Notes: generated by a model from the sequence alone, not told the origin. A DNA stretch of 64,000 nt from Pontibacter beigongshangensis (GCF_014332515.1 NZ_VFSD01000003.1:1-64000), one strand, 5' to 3'; numbered from the stretch's first letter, positions 8,940 to 18,990 are shown. Program-made: numbers and translations.

Positions 8940-9069
8940 GTTGCAGTTAGAAAATAAATTCTTTTTCGTACAGAGGCCTGTGTAGCGGCCATTCGGCGGT
9001 GCTATAAAAATCAGCTGTTGCCAGTTTTTCAACACCGCTGGAATAGTAACCTCACCTTCCGGAAGAGCT

Positions 9070-10755
9070 TTAGTTATAGCCTTCGTTCTGCTTAAACTCT
9101 TCCTTGTTGGTTACAGCATCGAGCTGTACCTGCGAGATAGGGCGGTGCTTATGGTATGGCTGAATGTTTTCTTTGGCATCGGGGTTGTATTTCTGCACAT
9201 ACTCTACCAGCTTGCCGGTGCGCTTCAGGTCGTACCAGCGGATCTGCTCACCTGCCAGTTCACGGGCCCTTTCTTCCAGAATATAATCCAGGTTCAGCTG
9301 CTCCTGCTTCACCTGCATATCTACTTCTTTGCCCGGAATGGCACGGGAGGTGCGCAGGGTGTTGATGTGTTGCAGCGCCTCTCCCGGATTGGTTTTCAGC
9401 ATCGCTTCGGCTGCGATCAGGTACAGCTCCGCAATCCGGATCACGAAGGCATCGCGGGAGCTCCATTCCTGGTTGGCCGTGAGGCGGGTCGGGTCCATGA
9501 ACTTCTTGAGCTGAATGAACTGGGAGCGCAGCAGTGGTGAGCCGTCAGGGCGGTACATGGTATTTACATCAAAGATCTTGTAGCGGTCTTTGGCCCGGGC
9601 AGTCTGCGCAGCTGTGGCAGGCGTTTTCAGGAATAGCATCGAGGTGTCGCCGGTGGTCATTTGCGGGTAGCCGGTCACACCACCTGGGCTGGACTTGCTG
9701 GGGTCGTTGGCAAACCATACGGTCTGGAAGCTGCCGTGGTAGCGCTGGTCCATCGATTCGTCATACAGGTTCAGGAGGTGCCGCGAGGGCATAAACCGCT
9801 GGTAAGGCCGGCCATAGTTGATCGAGCGGACCATGCCGGGCTGTTTGTCGTACACCATAATAAAGTACAGGTGGCCGCTGTTTCCCTTTCCGGCTGAGGC
9901 GTCGTAGTCGCCGTTCATGGTGTCGTCGCCGGTGTAGTTCACATAGTACACCACTTCGGAGTTAGTGCCGCCTTCGCTGTTCTTCATGTCCCAAAGGGCT
10001 GCATAATTGCTGAACAGCGCATAGCGGCCACTGTTGATAATGTCTTTTGCCAGTGTGGCGGCCTCGGCGTAGAGTCCGGCATTGTCGGTCTGGCTGGCGC
10101 GGGTCAGGGCCATGCGGGCTTTAAAGGCCTTGGCAACATCCTGCGTAATCCGTCCGTCCGTCGACTTTTTAGGGGCCAGTTTGAGAATGGCCTCATCCAG
10201 GTCCTCAAAGATCACTTTGTAGAAGTCTTCTTCGGAGGAACGCTTGGCCGTAGTTACGGCACCAACTGTCGGCTCTGTGTTCAAAACCACACCGCCCCAG
10301 GTCTCCACGATCAGCGAAAGGTAGAGGGCGCGCAGAAATTTAACTTCGCCCATGTACTGGGTGTTTTGCGCTTCGCTCAACAGGGGGCTTGGCAGCAGGG
10401 ATATGGCCGTGTTCGTGGCGTTCAGGGCTTTATAGAGGTGTGCCCAGTAGTCTCTCAGGTTGGTTTGCGCGCCGTTCAGGTCGACGGTGTAGTCTGATAG
10501 CTGGTTGGCTTTGTTGTCGCCGCCACGCAGGAACAGGTCGGTGCCGGTTTCGCTGATGCCAAACGGTGCCTCTTTGCCATACCACAGGCGGGTGCCGGAG
10601 TAGGAGGAGTTTACGGCGCTGGTAATGCCCAGCTCGGTTTTATAAAATGGATCTTCTGTAAGGCCACTTTTATTCGTTTCTTCCAGAAAATCTTTGCAGG
10701 AGGCCAGACCTAAAGTGGAGGCCAACAAAAGGGTGCTTATATATTTCAGTTTCAT
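9070..10755 (-). CDS. SusD/RagB-family nutrient-binding lipoprotein
   Basis: This 561-aa protein has a lipoprotein signal with lipobox LASC (Cys20), so it is probably anchored on the outer face of the outer membrane. It shows the SusD-like N-terminal segment (CKDFLEETNKSGLTEDPFY), a helical TPR-type core (KFLRALYLSLIVETWGGVVL) and the RagB/SusD C-terminal region (LYLIAAEAMLKTNPGEALQHINTLR, LDYILEERARELAGEQIRWYDLKRTG). It captures a glycan or other ligand and hands it to the SusC channel. The gene starts 38 bp after the susC stop, as in a typical pair. No hydrolase or regulator is attached, so the ligand cannot be inferred. Confidence 0.93.
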   Translation of the reverse strand: MKLKYISTLLLASTLGLASCKDFLEETNKSGLTEDPFYKTELGITSAVNSSYSGTRLWYGKEAPFGISETGTDLFLRGGDNKANQLSDYTVDLNGAQTNLRDYWAHLYKALNATNTAISLLPSPLLSEAQNTQYMGEVKFLRALYLSLIVETWGGVVLNTEPTVGAVTTAKRSSEEDFYKVIFEDLDEAILKLAPKKSTDGRITQDVAKAFKARMALTRASQTDNAGLYAEAATLAKDIINSGRYALFSNYAALWDMKNSEGGTNSEVVYYVNYTGDDTMNGDYDASAGKGNSGHLYFIMVYDKQPGMVRSINYGRPYQRFMPSRHLLNLYDESMDQRYHGSFQTVWFANDPSKSSPGGVTGYPQMTTGDTSMLFLKTPATAAQTARAKDRYKIFDVNTMYRPDGSPLLRSQFIQLKKFMDPTRLTANQEWSSRDAFVIRIAELYLIAAEAMLKTNPGEALQHINTLRTSRAIPGKEVDMQVKQEQLNLDYILEERARELAGEQIRWYDLKRTGKLVEYVQKYNPDAKENIQPYHKHRPISQVQLDAVTNKEEFKQNEGYN

Positions 10756-10793
10756 CTTTTTTCTTGCGTTTAAATTAATAAGGAGGCACCGGA

Positions 10794-13766
10794 CTAAAAT
10801 CCAACGTTCACACCGAAAATGATCTGCTTGTTGAGCGGGAAGCTAAGGTCGCCGCCACGCTCCGGATCATAGTCTTTCAGTTTGCTGAACACAAAGTAGT
10901 TCTGCAGGGTGCTGTATAATCTGATGTTGGCGATCTTGGAGGCGCCTAACAAAGAGGTTGGCAGGTTATAGCCCAACGAGATGTCCCGGATTTTCACGAA
11001 TGAGCCATCTACGTACCCTACCGTAGACTGTAGCAGGTAGTTGTTGGTGGAGTAGGAGCTGTTCGGGCGAGGGAAGTCGTTGGATGGGTTTTCCGGTGTC
11101 CAGTAATTTACCAGCGACGAATTCTCCAGCGCGTTTGGCTTATAAGCGGTGTTGTATTCATAGTCGATAAACTGACCGATGCGGCCATACACGAACACAG
11201 ACAGGTCGAAGCTCTTGTACTCGAAGGTGTTGTTCACGCCAAAGGTGTACTTGGGCACGCGCGAAAACGTGGTTCTGTCGTCGGTGTCGAAAATGCCATT
11301 TCCGTTCAGGTCGGCTACTTTTATGTCGCCGGGCTTAAAGCCACCAAAGGCAGTAGCTTGCTCTTCTTCACCCAGTTGCCAGATACCAATTTTCTTGTAA
11401 TCGTAGAATACGCGGGTAGGGGAGTCTACAAACCAGCTGTTCACCTCGTTGCGGGTTACGCCACTGTTAAGGGCCACGATTTTTTCGCGGTTAAGCGAAT
11501 ACGTCCAGTTGGTGGTCCAACGGAAGTTTGTGCCTTCTATGTTATGAGTGGTCAGCGTAAATTCTACACCTTTGTTTTCTGTCTGGCCAATGTTCTCCAT
11601 TCTGGATGCAAATCCGGTAGAAGGTGGCAGCAGGCTTGGCAGGAGCACGTCAGTGGTGCGGGACTGGTATACTTCCACGCTACCGGCAATCCGGTTGCCC
11701 AATATGCCAAAGTCGATACCGGCGTTCCAGGTAGAAGTTGTTTCCCAGGTCAGAATCGGGTTTCGGATGGAACTTGGATAGTAACCAAAAGCGGCAGAGC
11801 TGCCAAACGCGTAGCCAGACATTGACAAGCCACCCAATGTTGCATACGGATCGATGGCGGAGTTGCCGGATTTTCCCCAGCTAACCCGCAGTTTCAGGTC
11901 GTTCACTGCCGATAGGTTTGCCATAAACGGCTCTTCAATTATGCGCCAGGCAGCCGAAGCAGCCGGGAAGTAACTCCATTGGTTGCCTGGAGCCAGTACC
12001 GAGGAACCGTCGGTGCGGAGGGATGCCTGGAAAATGTAGCGGTCTTTGAACTTGTAGTTTACACGGCCAAAGAAAGAGGCGATCTGCGACTCCTTCAGGC
12101 CGCTACCGATTACTTTGGTAGCCGTGTTGGAGTTCAGGTCGTAAAAAGTTGTTACCGGAGAAGCCTGGTTGTCACCAGAGCTTCTAAACTCCTCCGTATT
12201 GAAACCAAGTGCACTTGTTCCTAAAAGTCCCTGGACGCTGTGCTCGCCAAACGTTTTGTTGTAGTTCAGGGTGTTTTCCCAGGTGTAGTTCAGGGAATTG
12301 TTCAGGTTTACACCAGATATGGACTTGCGGCCTACGTTGGCCACCGTGTTGTGCCCTCTGAAATACCCGTTGCGGAAGTCACGGATATCGAGGCCGATAG
12401 AAGATCTGAACAGGAGTGCCTCAGAGAACTTTACATCCAGGTAGGCAGAAGAAAACAAGCGCTTGTCTACGATGTTGTTGACGAATACGCCGGGCTGCTC
12501 ATCGGCCAGCGGGTTGAACTGGGAGCTGTAGCCGGGAGCCGGGAAAAGGATAAGTTTACCGGTCTCGTCAAAGGCTTTGGCAATGGGCAGGATCTTGTTG
12601 GCCATGTTCAGCGGGTTGTCGCGCTTGTCCTGATTTTTATAAGTGTATATGGCCGACACGCCAACTCTGAACATATCGTTCAGTTTATGGTCTACACTTA
12701 CTTTTCCGTTAATCCTTGAAAAAACGTCGTCCAGGAGCAGTCCTTTGTCTTTCTGATAGCCACCGGAAACAGAGAAAATGGTTTTCTCGTTGCCGCCGCT
12801 CAGGTTCAGTTCATAGTTCTGCAGCATACCGGTATGGAAGATATAATCCTGCCAGTTCTCGAACTGCTTGTTTTTGTAGTACTCCAGCTCCGTTACCTGA
12901 AAGATATCCTCGTCGCGGCGGTAATCGCCGTTGTTGGTGGTGCGGTAGGCTTCGCGTTTCAGGTTATAGTATTCTTCGCCATTCATCATGCGGGGGTATT
13001 TGCCTTTCTCGTAGGTCGAGACATAAGAATTGAAGGAGAGGCTGGTTTTGCCGGTGGCGCTGCCTTTTTTGGTAGTGATAATGATCACCCCGTTGGCACC
13101 ACGCGTACCATAAATTGCGGTAGAGGCCACGTCTTTCAAAATTTCCACTGACGCGATATCGCTTGGGTTGATATCTACGAACGAGCCGTACTGAATACCG
13201 TCTACCAGTACAAGGGGTTGATTATCAGCATTGAGGGAGCGGTTGCCACGGAGCACAATGCCCACATTGGAACCCGGCTGGCCGTTATTCTGGGTCACAT
13301 CCAGGCCCGACACCTTGCCTTGCAGGGCACGCAGGGCGTTGGTGGTGGGTATGGCGGTCAGTTCCTCGGTTTTCACCGTGGTAATGGCGCCTGTCACATC
13401 GCTTCTTTTTTGGGTGCCGTAGCCTACTACCACCACTTCGTCGAGCACCCTGGAGTTAGACGCCAGCTTTACCTGGATGGAGGCGCGGTTATTTACAGGC
13501 ACCTCCTGCGTGAGGTAGCCCACATAAGAGAAAACCAGCGTGCCGTTGCCCGAAGGAAGTGTCAGGGAATAGACACCGTCCATGTCTGTGGCGGTACCGG
13601 TGGAGGTTCCTTTTAGTATAACCGTTACGCCGGGTAGTCCGAGGCCCTGGTCGTCTGTAACTTTTCCTTTTACGAGTAAGCTTTGTGCCATGGCAGCAGC
13701 CATAGAACCGATCAGGAGTGGCAGCATCAGCCAGAATCTCAACTGATTTCGTAAGATGTGCTTCAT
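10794..13766 (-). CDS. SusC/RagA-family TonB-dependent outer membrane transporter
   Basis: This 990-aa protein has a signal peptide (about 1-27, ending AMAQ), then a carboxypeptidase-regulatory-like beta-sandwich (VKGKVTDDQGLGLPGVTVILKGTSTGT...). The SusC signature VLDEVVVVGYGTQKRSDVTGA and the plug domain (IRGVNSL-type LRGNRSLNADNQPLVLVDG) follow, then a beta-barrel ending in an aromatic residue (GVNVGF). It imports a ligand across the outer membrane with energy from TonB-ExbBD. It is upstream of, and co-transcribed with, the SusD gene. No sigma/anti-sigma or hybrid two-component regulator lies next to it. Confidence 0.95.
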   Translation of the reverse strand: MKHILRNQLRFWLMLPLLIGSMAAAMAQSLLVKGKVTDDQGLGLPGVTVILKGTSTGTATDMDGVYSLTLPSGNGTLVFSYVGYLTQEVPVNNRASIQVKLASNSRVLDEVVVVGYGTQKRSDVTGAITTVKTEELTAIPTTNALRALQGKVSGLDVTQNNGQPGSNVGIVLRGNRSLNADNQPLVLVDGIQYGSFVDINPSDIASVEILKDVASTAIYGTRGANGVIIITTKKGSATGKTSLSFNSYVSTYEKGKYPRMMNGEEYYNLKREAYRTTNNGDYRRDEDIFQVTELEYYKNKQFENWQDYIFHTGMLQNYELNLSGGNEKTIFSVSGGYQKDKGLLLDDVFSRINGKVSVDHKLNDMFRVGVSAIYTYKNQDKRDNPLNMANKILPIAKAFDETGKLILFPAPGYSSQFNPLADEQPGVFVNNIVDKRLFSSAYLDVKFSEALLFRSSIGLDIRDFRNGYFRGHNTVANVGRKSISGVNLNNSLNYTWENTLNYNKTFGEHSVQGLLGTSALGFNTEEFRSSGDNQASPVTTFYDLNSNTATKVIGSGLKESQIASFFGRVNYKFKDRYIFQASLRTDGSSVLAPGNQWSYFPAASAAWRIIEEPFMANLSAVNDLKLRVSWGKSGNSAIDPYATLGGLSMSGYAFGSSAAFGYYPSSIRNPILTWETTSTWNAGIDFGILGNRIAGSVEVYQSRTTDVLLPSLLPPSTGFASRMENIGQTENKGVEFTLTTHNIEGTNFRWTTNWTYSLNREKIVALNSGVTRNEVNSWFVDSPTRVFYDYKKIGIWQLGEEEQATAFGGFKPGDIKVADLNGNGIFDTDDRTTFSRVPKYTFGVNNTFEYKSFDLSVFVYGRIGQFIDYEYNTAYKPNALENSSLVNYWTPENPSNDFPRPNSSYSTNNYLLQSTVGYVDGSFVKIRDISLGYNLPTSLLGASKIANIRLYSTLQNYFVFSKLKDYDPERGGDLSFPLNKQIIFGVNVGF

Positions 13767-14692
13767 AAAATTTAGTTTTGGTTAAAAGTGGAAACAGGTA
13801 AAATGGAGAAAAAGCAGGTCCGTGAACAACCCTATCATGTGTTAGAATTGTTTTAAAGGCCGGAATCAGCCTTCTAAAAAATAACATACAGCTGCAGACG
13901 CTGCTAAATAGTGTAGTTGGATCTCCGGAAAGTCCAGCTATAGTCTGTAACGCAATGTGCAATCGATTGCGCAGAGGGCGCCGACAAGGTTGTCCCGTGT
14001 TGCTCGAACTACTTCTCTAGCGGGTCTTTGTTTATGTTATTTTTTTCTGAGAAATGGGATAAATGCTCAGGTCGGGTCACTTGCCGCCTCACAGTGGCTA
14101 TGGCGTGTCACTTTCCTGATCATAAAGAAATGGTTAAGGAGTCGATGTGTTCTCATAGTAGAATGGTTTAATCTGTTCTAAGTCCGATTTTAGGTGTGTA
14201 AACAGCTAATATTCAGCCAATACATTCATTAATATTTTGGAAATATAGCTAACAAACAGTAGTTACGCAACAGGCAGATTAAAATAACATTAAAAATTTT
14301 TTTATTAGAATGGGTTTGCCCGGCACTACTTCATCTTATTCTGGCCTTAAATTCAGTGTAAAGTTTACTCCCCGCCACCTGCTTATCAGCTCTGACACAG
14401 CCGGTAAGCCGACCTCCTGGTGAGTTGCTGGCAGGCACACCATAGCCGCCAGGCTAAGCAAAACGCTTTCATGCCGTTATTCCAAAAAAGCCGCACCGTT
14501 GGCCCTTTTTCCGTGTTTTTTACCAACAAGCAGAGTGGCTGGTCAATACATAAAAGTATCAAATAAGCGTCTGCAGGCCTTTTTGCTTCTTACCCTGACA
14601 GTTATGGTCTACACACGTAATGGCTGAAGCTGAAAGACCCTGAAGGCGACTTGTGGAATGAACTGCCAGGGCTTCGGCAGCAGCAGAAATAG

Positions 14693-14723
14693 CCTCTGGA
14701 GGGGCATTTTGATTCGAATAATT
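14693..14723 (-). repeat. Dispersed repeat, half copy
   Basis: CCTCTGGAGGGGCATTTTG then ATTCGAATAATT. It is preceded by a CAGCAGCAG tract, the usual inner-side neighbour of this family. Confidence 0.8.
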
Positions 14724-14920
14724 GCCCGATAACAGCCGGGCCATTACTAGCCGGCGCCAGGGCCTTGCCAAATGAAAAATCAGAAATTCAAAATTAGAAA
14801 ATATGGCAGACAGACTTTCTGACAGCTTTACAGGCATTGACCCTTTCTAACAATCAAAGTGGATAAACACCAGGGCAAAAAGAAAAATCCGTCGCATAAT
14901 TAAACAGGAGCTCCAAAAAG

Positions 14921-14950
14921 CTCCGGAGGGCATTTTTTGTTAGCATAATT
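14921..14950 (-). repeat. Dispersed repeat, half copy
   Basis: CTCCGGAGGGCATTTTTTG then TTAGCATAATT. It is the second copy within 230 bp in the same orientation as the 14693 copy. Confidence 0.8.
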
Positions 14951-15033
14951 TCAAAGCCCAAGCAGTCGCTTCATCTTAAACTGCCCGGGCCTTACTTACT
15001 TGCATGTAGATAGGGCGAAAAGTAAAATTATGG

Positions 15034-15041
15034 TATCTTTG
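15034..15041 (+). promoter_or_regulatory. -7 box of the ABC-F gene
   Basis: TATCTTTG matches TAnnTTTG exactly and is 25 nt upstream of the ATG, giving a very short leader. Confidence 0.6.
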
Positions 15042-15065
15042 CAGCTTTATTTTTAACCAGGATGT

Positions 15066-16703
15066 ATGATTTCAGTTGATTCGGTAGCTGTTGAGTTCAA
15101 CGGTTCGGCGCTTTTCAGCAATGTTGCCTTTAACATAAACGAAAACGACAAAATTGCCCTGATGGGCAAGAACGGGGCGGGCAAATCTACCTTGCTCAAA
15201 ATTATTGCCGGCGAAAGCAAGCCGACCCGCGGCAAAGTATCGGCCCCGAAAGACGCCGTGATCGCCTACCTGCCCCAGCACCTGCTCACCGAAGACAAGT
15301 GCACTGTGTTTGAGGAAGCCTCCAAAGCCTTTGCCAAGGTGCTGGACATGAAAAAGCAGATGGAGGAGCTGAACGCACAGCTCGAAATCCGCACCGACTA
15401 CGAATCGGAGGAGTATTACGCTATTATTGAGCAGGTATCGGAGCTGAGCGAAAAGTACTACTCCATTGAAGAAGTAAACTACGACGCTGAAGTCGAGAAA
15501 ACACTGATGGGCCTGGGCTTTGTAAGGTCCGACTTCAGCAGGCCTACCAGCGAGTTCAGCGGCGGCTGGCGCATGCGCATCGAGCTGGCCAAAATCCTGC
15601 TGCTGCAGCCCGACCTGATCCTGCTCGATGAGCCCACCAACCACATGGACATTGAGTCGATACAATGGCTCGAGGATTTCCTGGTGAACAACGCCAAAGC
15701 CGTGATCGTGATCTCGCACGACAAAACCTTTGTTGATAATATCACCAACCGCACCATAGAGGTGACCATGGGGCGCATCTATGATTACAAAGTAAATTAC
15801 AGCCAGTACCTGCAGTTGCGCAAAGAGCGGCGCGAGCAGCAACAGAAGCAGTTCGACGACCAGCAGAAGGAGATTGCCGATATCCAAGCGTTTATAGACC
15901 GCTTTAAAGGCACCTATTCCAAAACCCTGCAGGTGCAGTCGCGGGTGAAGATGCTGGAGAAAATGGAGCTGGTGGAGGTAGACGAGGTAGACACTTCGGC
16001 CCTGAACATTAAATTTCCGCCGGCGCCGCGCTCTGGTAATTACCCGGTCATAGTGGAGGGCCTCACCAAGAAATACGGCGACCATACGGTTTTTGCAGAT
16101 GCCTCCATGACCATTGAGCGTGGCCAGAAAGTGGCCTTTGTCGGGAAGAACGGCGAAGGAAAGTCTACGCTGGTAAAGGCCATGATGGGCGAGATCGACT
16201 ACGACGGCAAGCTGCAACTGGGCCACAACTGCATGATCGGCTATTTTGCCCAGAACCAGGCTTCGCTACTCGACGGCGACCTGACCGTGTTCCAGACGAT
16301 AGACGAAATTGCCGTGGGGGATATGCGCACCCGCATCAAGGACCTGCTGGGAGCTTTCATGTTCAGTGGCGATACCATCGAGAAGAAAGTGAAAGTGCTG
16401 TCGGGAGGGGAGCGCACCCGCCTGGCCATGGTCAAGCTGCTGCTGCAACCTGTTAACCTTCTGATCCTGGACGAACCCACCAACCACCTCGACATCAAGA
16501 CCAAAGACATTCTGAAGGACGCCCTCATTGCCTTCGATGGTACGCTGATCCTGGTATCGCATGACCGCGATTTTCTGGACGGACTGGTCACCAAAGTGTT
16601 TGAGTTCGGCAACAAGCGCATTAAAGAGCATTTCGAAGACATCAACGGTTTCCTGCGGAACAAGAAGCTGGAGAACCTGCGCGAGATTGAGAGAAAAGCC
16701 TGA
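15066..16703 (+). CDS. ABC-F family ATPase (ribosome-associated)
   Basis: This 545-aa protein has two ABC domains and no membrane segments. Domain 1 has Walker A GKNGAGKST (34-42), signature FSGGWRMR and Walker B LILLDEPTNHMD. Domain 2 has GKNGEGKST, LSGGERTR and LLILDEPTNHLD. Both ABC domains are complete. A charged, helical inter-domain linker (about 230-320, rich in Q/K/E) is the segment that contacts the tRNA and peptidyl-transferase centre in this family. ABC-F proteins act on translating ribosomes; the subgroup (EttA-, Uup- or YbiT/YdiF-like) cannot be assigned with certainty. It is probably monocistronic with its own -7 box at 15034. Confidence 0.93.
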   Translation: MISVDSVAVEFNGSALFSNVAFNINENDKIALMGKNGAGKSTLLKIIAGESKPTRGKVSAPKDAVIAYLPQHLLTEDKCTVFEEASKAFAKVLDMKKQMEELNAQLEIRTDYESEEYYAIIEQVSELSEKYYSIEEVNYDAEVEKTLMGLGFVRSDFSRPTSEFSGGWRMRIELAKILLLQPDLILLDEPTNHMDIESIQWLEDFLVNNAKAVIVISHDKTFVDNITNRTIEVTMGRIYDYKVNYSQYLQLRKERREQQQKQFDDQQKEIADIQAFIDRFKGTYSKTLQVQSRVKMLEKMELVEVDEVDTSALNIKFPPAPRSGNYPVIVEGLTKKYGDHTVFADASMTIERGQKVAFVGKNGEGKSTLVKAMMGEIDYDGKLQLGHNCMIGYFAQNQASLLDGDLTVFQTIDEIAVGDMRTRIKDLLGAFMFSGDTIEKKVKVLSGGERTRLAMVKLLLQPVNLLILDEPTNHLDIKTKDILKDALIAFDGTLILVSHDRDFLDGLVTKVFEFGNKRIKEHFEDINGFLRNKKLENLREIERKA

Positions 16704-16710
16704 GGCAGGT

Positions 16711-16778
16711 TAATGTGCTAATTTTTCGATTGCCGATTGTTAGATGTTGATTGTTAATTTGGAGATTTGAAAATGAAT
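16711..16778 (+). repeat. AT-rich dispersed repeat, second family
   Basis: GGTTAATGTGCTAATTTTTC leads into TTGATTGTTAATTTGGAGA and TTTGAAAATGAA. Related stretches are at 33843 and 40812 in the same orientation. Confidence 0.6.
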
Positions 16779-16880
16779 TGTCAGAGCAGGCTTGCAATTA
16801 CAATTCACCTCTCACGCCAATACATCTTGATTTTAATAAAGTCCTGCGTCTTTTGTCCTTTTTATGCAGCAGCAGTAAAA

Positions 16881-16911
16881 CCTCCGAAGGGCATTTTTCA
16901 TTAGCATAATT
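16881..16911 (-). repeat. Dispersed repeat, half copy
   Basis: CCTCCGAAGGGCATTTTTCA then TTAGCATAATT, preceded by CAGCAGCAG. It is immediately followed by another AT-rich repeat (16914-16970). Confidence 0.75.
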
Positions 16912-17106
16912 GAGTTGTTGATTGTTGAATGGCTTAATTGTTAAATGGTTGATCTCTAATTTGCAGTTATGAAGGTCTGGATATGATCCTGATTACACCT
17001 TTTCCAGACATTCTTTCATCCTGTGAGTCCTTGGGGTAGGGGCTCTGTGTAAAGATCCGGATTCTGGCAGCTAACATCTTAAAAGCACAGCACCAGCAAT
17101 AGGAGT

Positions 17107-17136
17107 CATCGGAGGGCCGTTTTCATTAGAATAATT
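17107..17136 (-). repeat. Dispersed repeat, half copy
   Basis: CATCGGAGGGCCGTTTTCA then TTAGAATAATT, a slightly degenerate core. Confidence 0.7.
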
Positions 17137-17258
17137 GAGAAATCTATCCTTTGAAATCTATCAACCAACAGCTTAAAAAATATCATAGAGGAAAATGACA
17201 GTATCGGCAATATCCTGAGCGAAGGAGATACCCTGACACTAACCAATGATCTAAAAGT

Positions 17259-17294
17259 AAAAGCCTGCTCCGACTAAGACCGAAGCAGGCTTTT
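17259..17294 (-). terminator. Terminator of the FKBP gene
   Basis: AAAAGCCTGCT (17259-17269) pairs perfectly with AGCAGGCTTTT (17284-17294). It lies 60 nt past the minus-strand stop and has A/T runs on both sides, so it could also stop readthrough from the plus strand. Confidence 0.8.
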
Positions 17295-17353
17295 GTATTA
17301 ATTAGAGGCCGGTGTTTAAAGCGAATGACTCTTCGAACCACAAAATCACTCAC

Positions 17354-18085
17354 TCACTGGCCGGTAATCTCCAGGAGCTCCACATCAAAAATAAGTGTGG
17401 CTCCACCTGGTATGTCTCGTCCGGCGCCGCTGTCGCCATAGGCCAGTTCTGACGGGATGTACAGGCGCCATTTGCTGCCGGTGGGCATGAGCTGCACGGC
17501 CTCTGTCCAGCCGGCTATTACCCCGGCTACCGAGATGGTGATTGGTTCGCCGCGGGAGTAGGAAGAATCGAACTCTTTGCCGTCGAGCAGTTTGCCGGAG
17601 TAGTGCACGCGAATGCTGGCGTCGTGGGTTGGTTTAGGGCCCTGTCCGGCGGTTAGCACCTCGTATTGCAGGCCGCTGGCAGTTTCGGTTACGCCAGTGC
17701 GTTTCTTGTTCTGCTCCATAAACTGCCTGCCCTTTTCTTTCTCAGCGTTCAGTTTCTTTTCCATGCCGCTTCTGGCATAACGTTCCATCACAGCATGCGC
17801 CTCGTTAATGTCGAATAGCGTCGGGTCGTTTTTCAGGGTTTGTGAAATGGCTTTGTTCAGCATCTCATAGTTGAGTTCCTCCACGCCCTGTGCTTTCAGA
17901 AACTGGCCCACCGAAATTCCCATGGCATAGCTGAGGCTGTCGGACTGGTTCTTGGGAGAGGTTGCCGGGGCCGCCGCTGTTTTGGCTGGTGTGGCAGGTT
18001 TTCTGGCAGGCGATGCCTTTTTAGTCTGAGCCTGCACCGTCAGGGCGCCCAACAACAGGCAGGAAATAACAAATGGTTTAAGCAT
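17354..18085 (-). CDS. Exported FKBP-type peptidyl-prolyl cis-trans isomerase
   Basis: 243 aa from the Met at 18085. The frame is open to 18205, but the internal Met begins a proper signal peptide (MLKPFVISCLLLGALTVQAQ). After an Ala/Pro/Lys-rich linker come a helical FKBP_N-type dimerisation domain (SLSYAMGISVGQFL...) and a C-terminal FKBP domain (IRVHYSGKLLDGKEFDSSY, VIAGWTEAVQLMPTGSKWRLYIPSELAYG, LIFDVELLEI). It should catalyse proline isomerisation of periplasmic or outer-membrane proteins, in the Mip/FkpA manner. A weak -7-like box (TACTTTTA on minus, near 18130) agrees with the shorter start. Confidence 0.92.
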   Translation of the reverse strand: MLKPFVISCLLLGALTVQAQTKKASPARKPATPAKTAAAPATSPKNQSDSLSYAMGISVGQFLKAQGVEELNYEMLNKAISQTLKNDPTLFDINEAHAVMERYARSGMEKKLNAEKEKGRQFMEQNKKRTGVTETASGLQYEVLTAGQGPKPTHDASIRVHYSGKLLDGKEFDSSYSRGEPITISVAGVIAGWTEAVQLMPTGSKWRLYIPSELAYGDSGAGRDIPGGATLIFDVELLEITGQ

Positions 18086-18990
18086 GGATAAATGAATAGG
18101 TGCTACAATAGGTTCTTGTATACTTCTGTAAAAGTAAATTTTATTCTCAACAATAGATAGGTCTTTAAAAATTCCGCATACTGGAACCGTCCAATTTGTC
18201 CTCAACGCTCTGAGCTTTCAGATTCCTGATGTCGAGGTTCTGGCTGAGCTGATCTTGCTGGGAGGAAATCGGGGCTTCATATTTTATATGGTTCTCTGGT
18301 GCGAGCTGGCAGCCCGTACTGTCGTTCTGCCTACAATTTACAATGGGCCAGATCAGGTTGTTAGGGGTTGGTGCTGTTCAAGCTCGCACTAGTGGCCCGC
18401 AAATAGGTTTTACCAGGAATTAGTTGCCAAAAGATATAGGGGTGATAATTATCAGCCTGGGTAGTGATCTGCATCATGTAAAAAAATCGCTTCCTGTCGT
18501 TCCTTTATATCAACAAAAGCAACAACAACCTTCAACACATTCTATTGCCCCAAAGCAAAAAACTAAGCCGAACCATTATGCAGAAGAAAAAATAGTAGTG
18601 CCTCAGGTCGCTGAAAGAACCTCTGTCATCCGGACAAACGCCTGTTAATACCCAAGCAGATAATTCATCCTTAAGACAACGCCTGGCTGCTTTCCTTGCC
18701 ATTCCTTGTGCATGCTTACCTATTTAACGGGCAACTTACCAATACGCTTCCGTTGATCTCTCAGAAGAAGGGACTGCATATGTCGCTGCCACAGCGATGT
18801 AGATGAAGAATAGAGATAGTGATGAAAAAGCCATGTGCGGTGCCGCTTTCCGGTATCAGCAAATGGCAGTACATCCTGACAATTCTAATCTAACCAACCA
18901 CATAATTCCAAGTAAATTTTACGCACCCGGTGTACTGCCTGCCCCAAGCCACGGCAGGAAGCAGGGAAGCATGAAAAAGGAGAAATTGCC
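18086..18990. other. Long divergent intergenic region upstream of adhE
   Basis: About 900 bases between divergent genes, with no repeat copies and no recognised RNA. The ORFs 18424-18648 and 18803-18994 lack plausible starts or composition. Control of adhE probably lies here, but no operator was identified. Confidence 0.45.

Larger units (their letters stand above)
8411..9069. other. Intergenic region holding a repeat half-copy and the susD terminator
   Basis: About 660 bases between two minus-strand genes. Apart from the repeat at 8825-8855 and the terminator at 8906-8939, nothing coding is convincing. ORFs such as 8706-9035 only translate the repeat (NYSNQNAPPEA). Confidence 0.55.
13767..15065. 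other. Long divergent intergenic region upstream of susC and the ABC-F gene
   Basis: About 1.3 kb without a supportable gene. It holds two repeat half-copies (14693-14723 and 14921-14950) and the ABC-F promoter at 15034. No exact TAnnTTTG box for susC was found on the minus strand. The AT-rich stretch around 14210-14330 is the likeliest regulatory zone. ORFs 13489-13962 and 13957-14181 look like chance ORFs. Confidence 0.5.
16704..17353. other. Convergent intergenic region rich in repeats
   Basis: About 650 bases hold AT-rich repeats (16711-16778, 16914-16970), two dispersed repeat half-copies and the FKBP terminator. A short startless frame ending at 17276 reads like a gene remnant but cannot be supported. 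Confidence 0.6.

Noticed and set aside
14559..14837. Small ORFs with NYSNQNAPPE-type peptides (also at 8706, 29376, 33225, 57928)
   Set aside because: The shared peptide is only the translation of the dispersed repeat; they have no conserved start or other coding signal.
14690..14950. CAG/CTG tracts considered as CRISPR-like or trinucleotide arrays
   Set aside because: They are short, irregular and always tied to the dispersed repeat core; no spaced direct repeats are present.
15072..16226. A 384-codon minus-strand ORF
   Set aside because: It is antisense to the ABC-F gene, with low-quality composition rich in Gln, Leu and His.
17151..17276. Startless frame ending ...LTLTNDLKVKACSD
   Set aside because: It looks protein-like but is under 45 codons, lacks a start, and its end overlaps the FKBP terminator. 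It could be a gene remnant but cannot be supported.
18424..18648. 74-codon ORF upstream of adhE
   Set aside because: It has a TTG start, no signal or domain and no homologous-looking pattern; it was judged a chance ORF.
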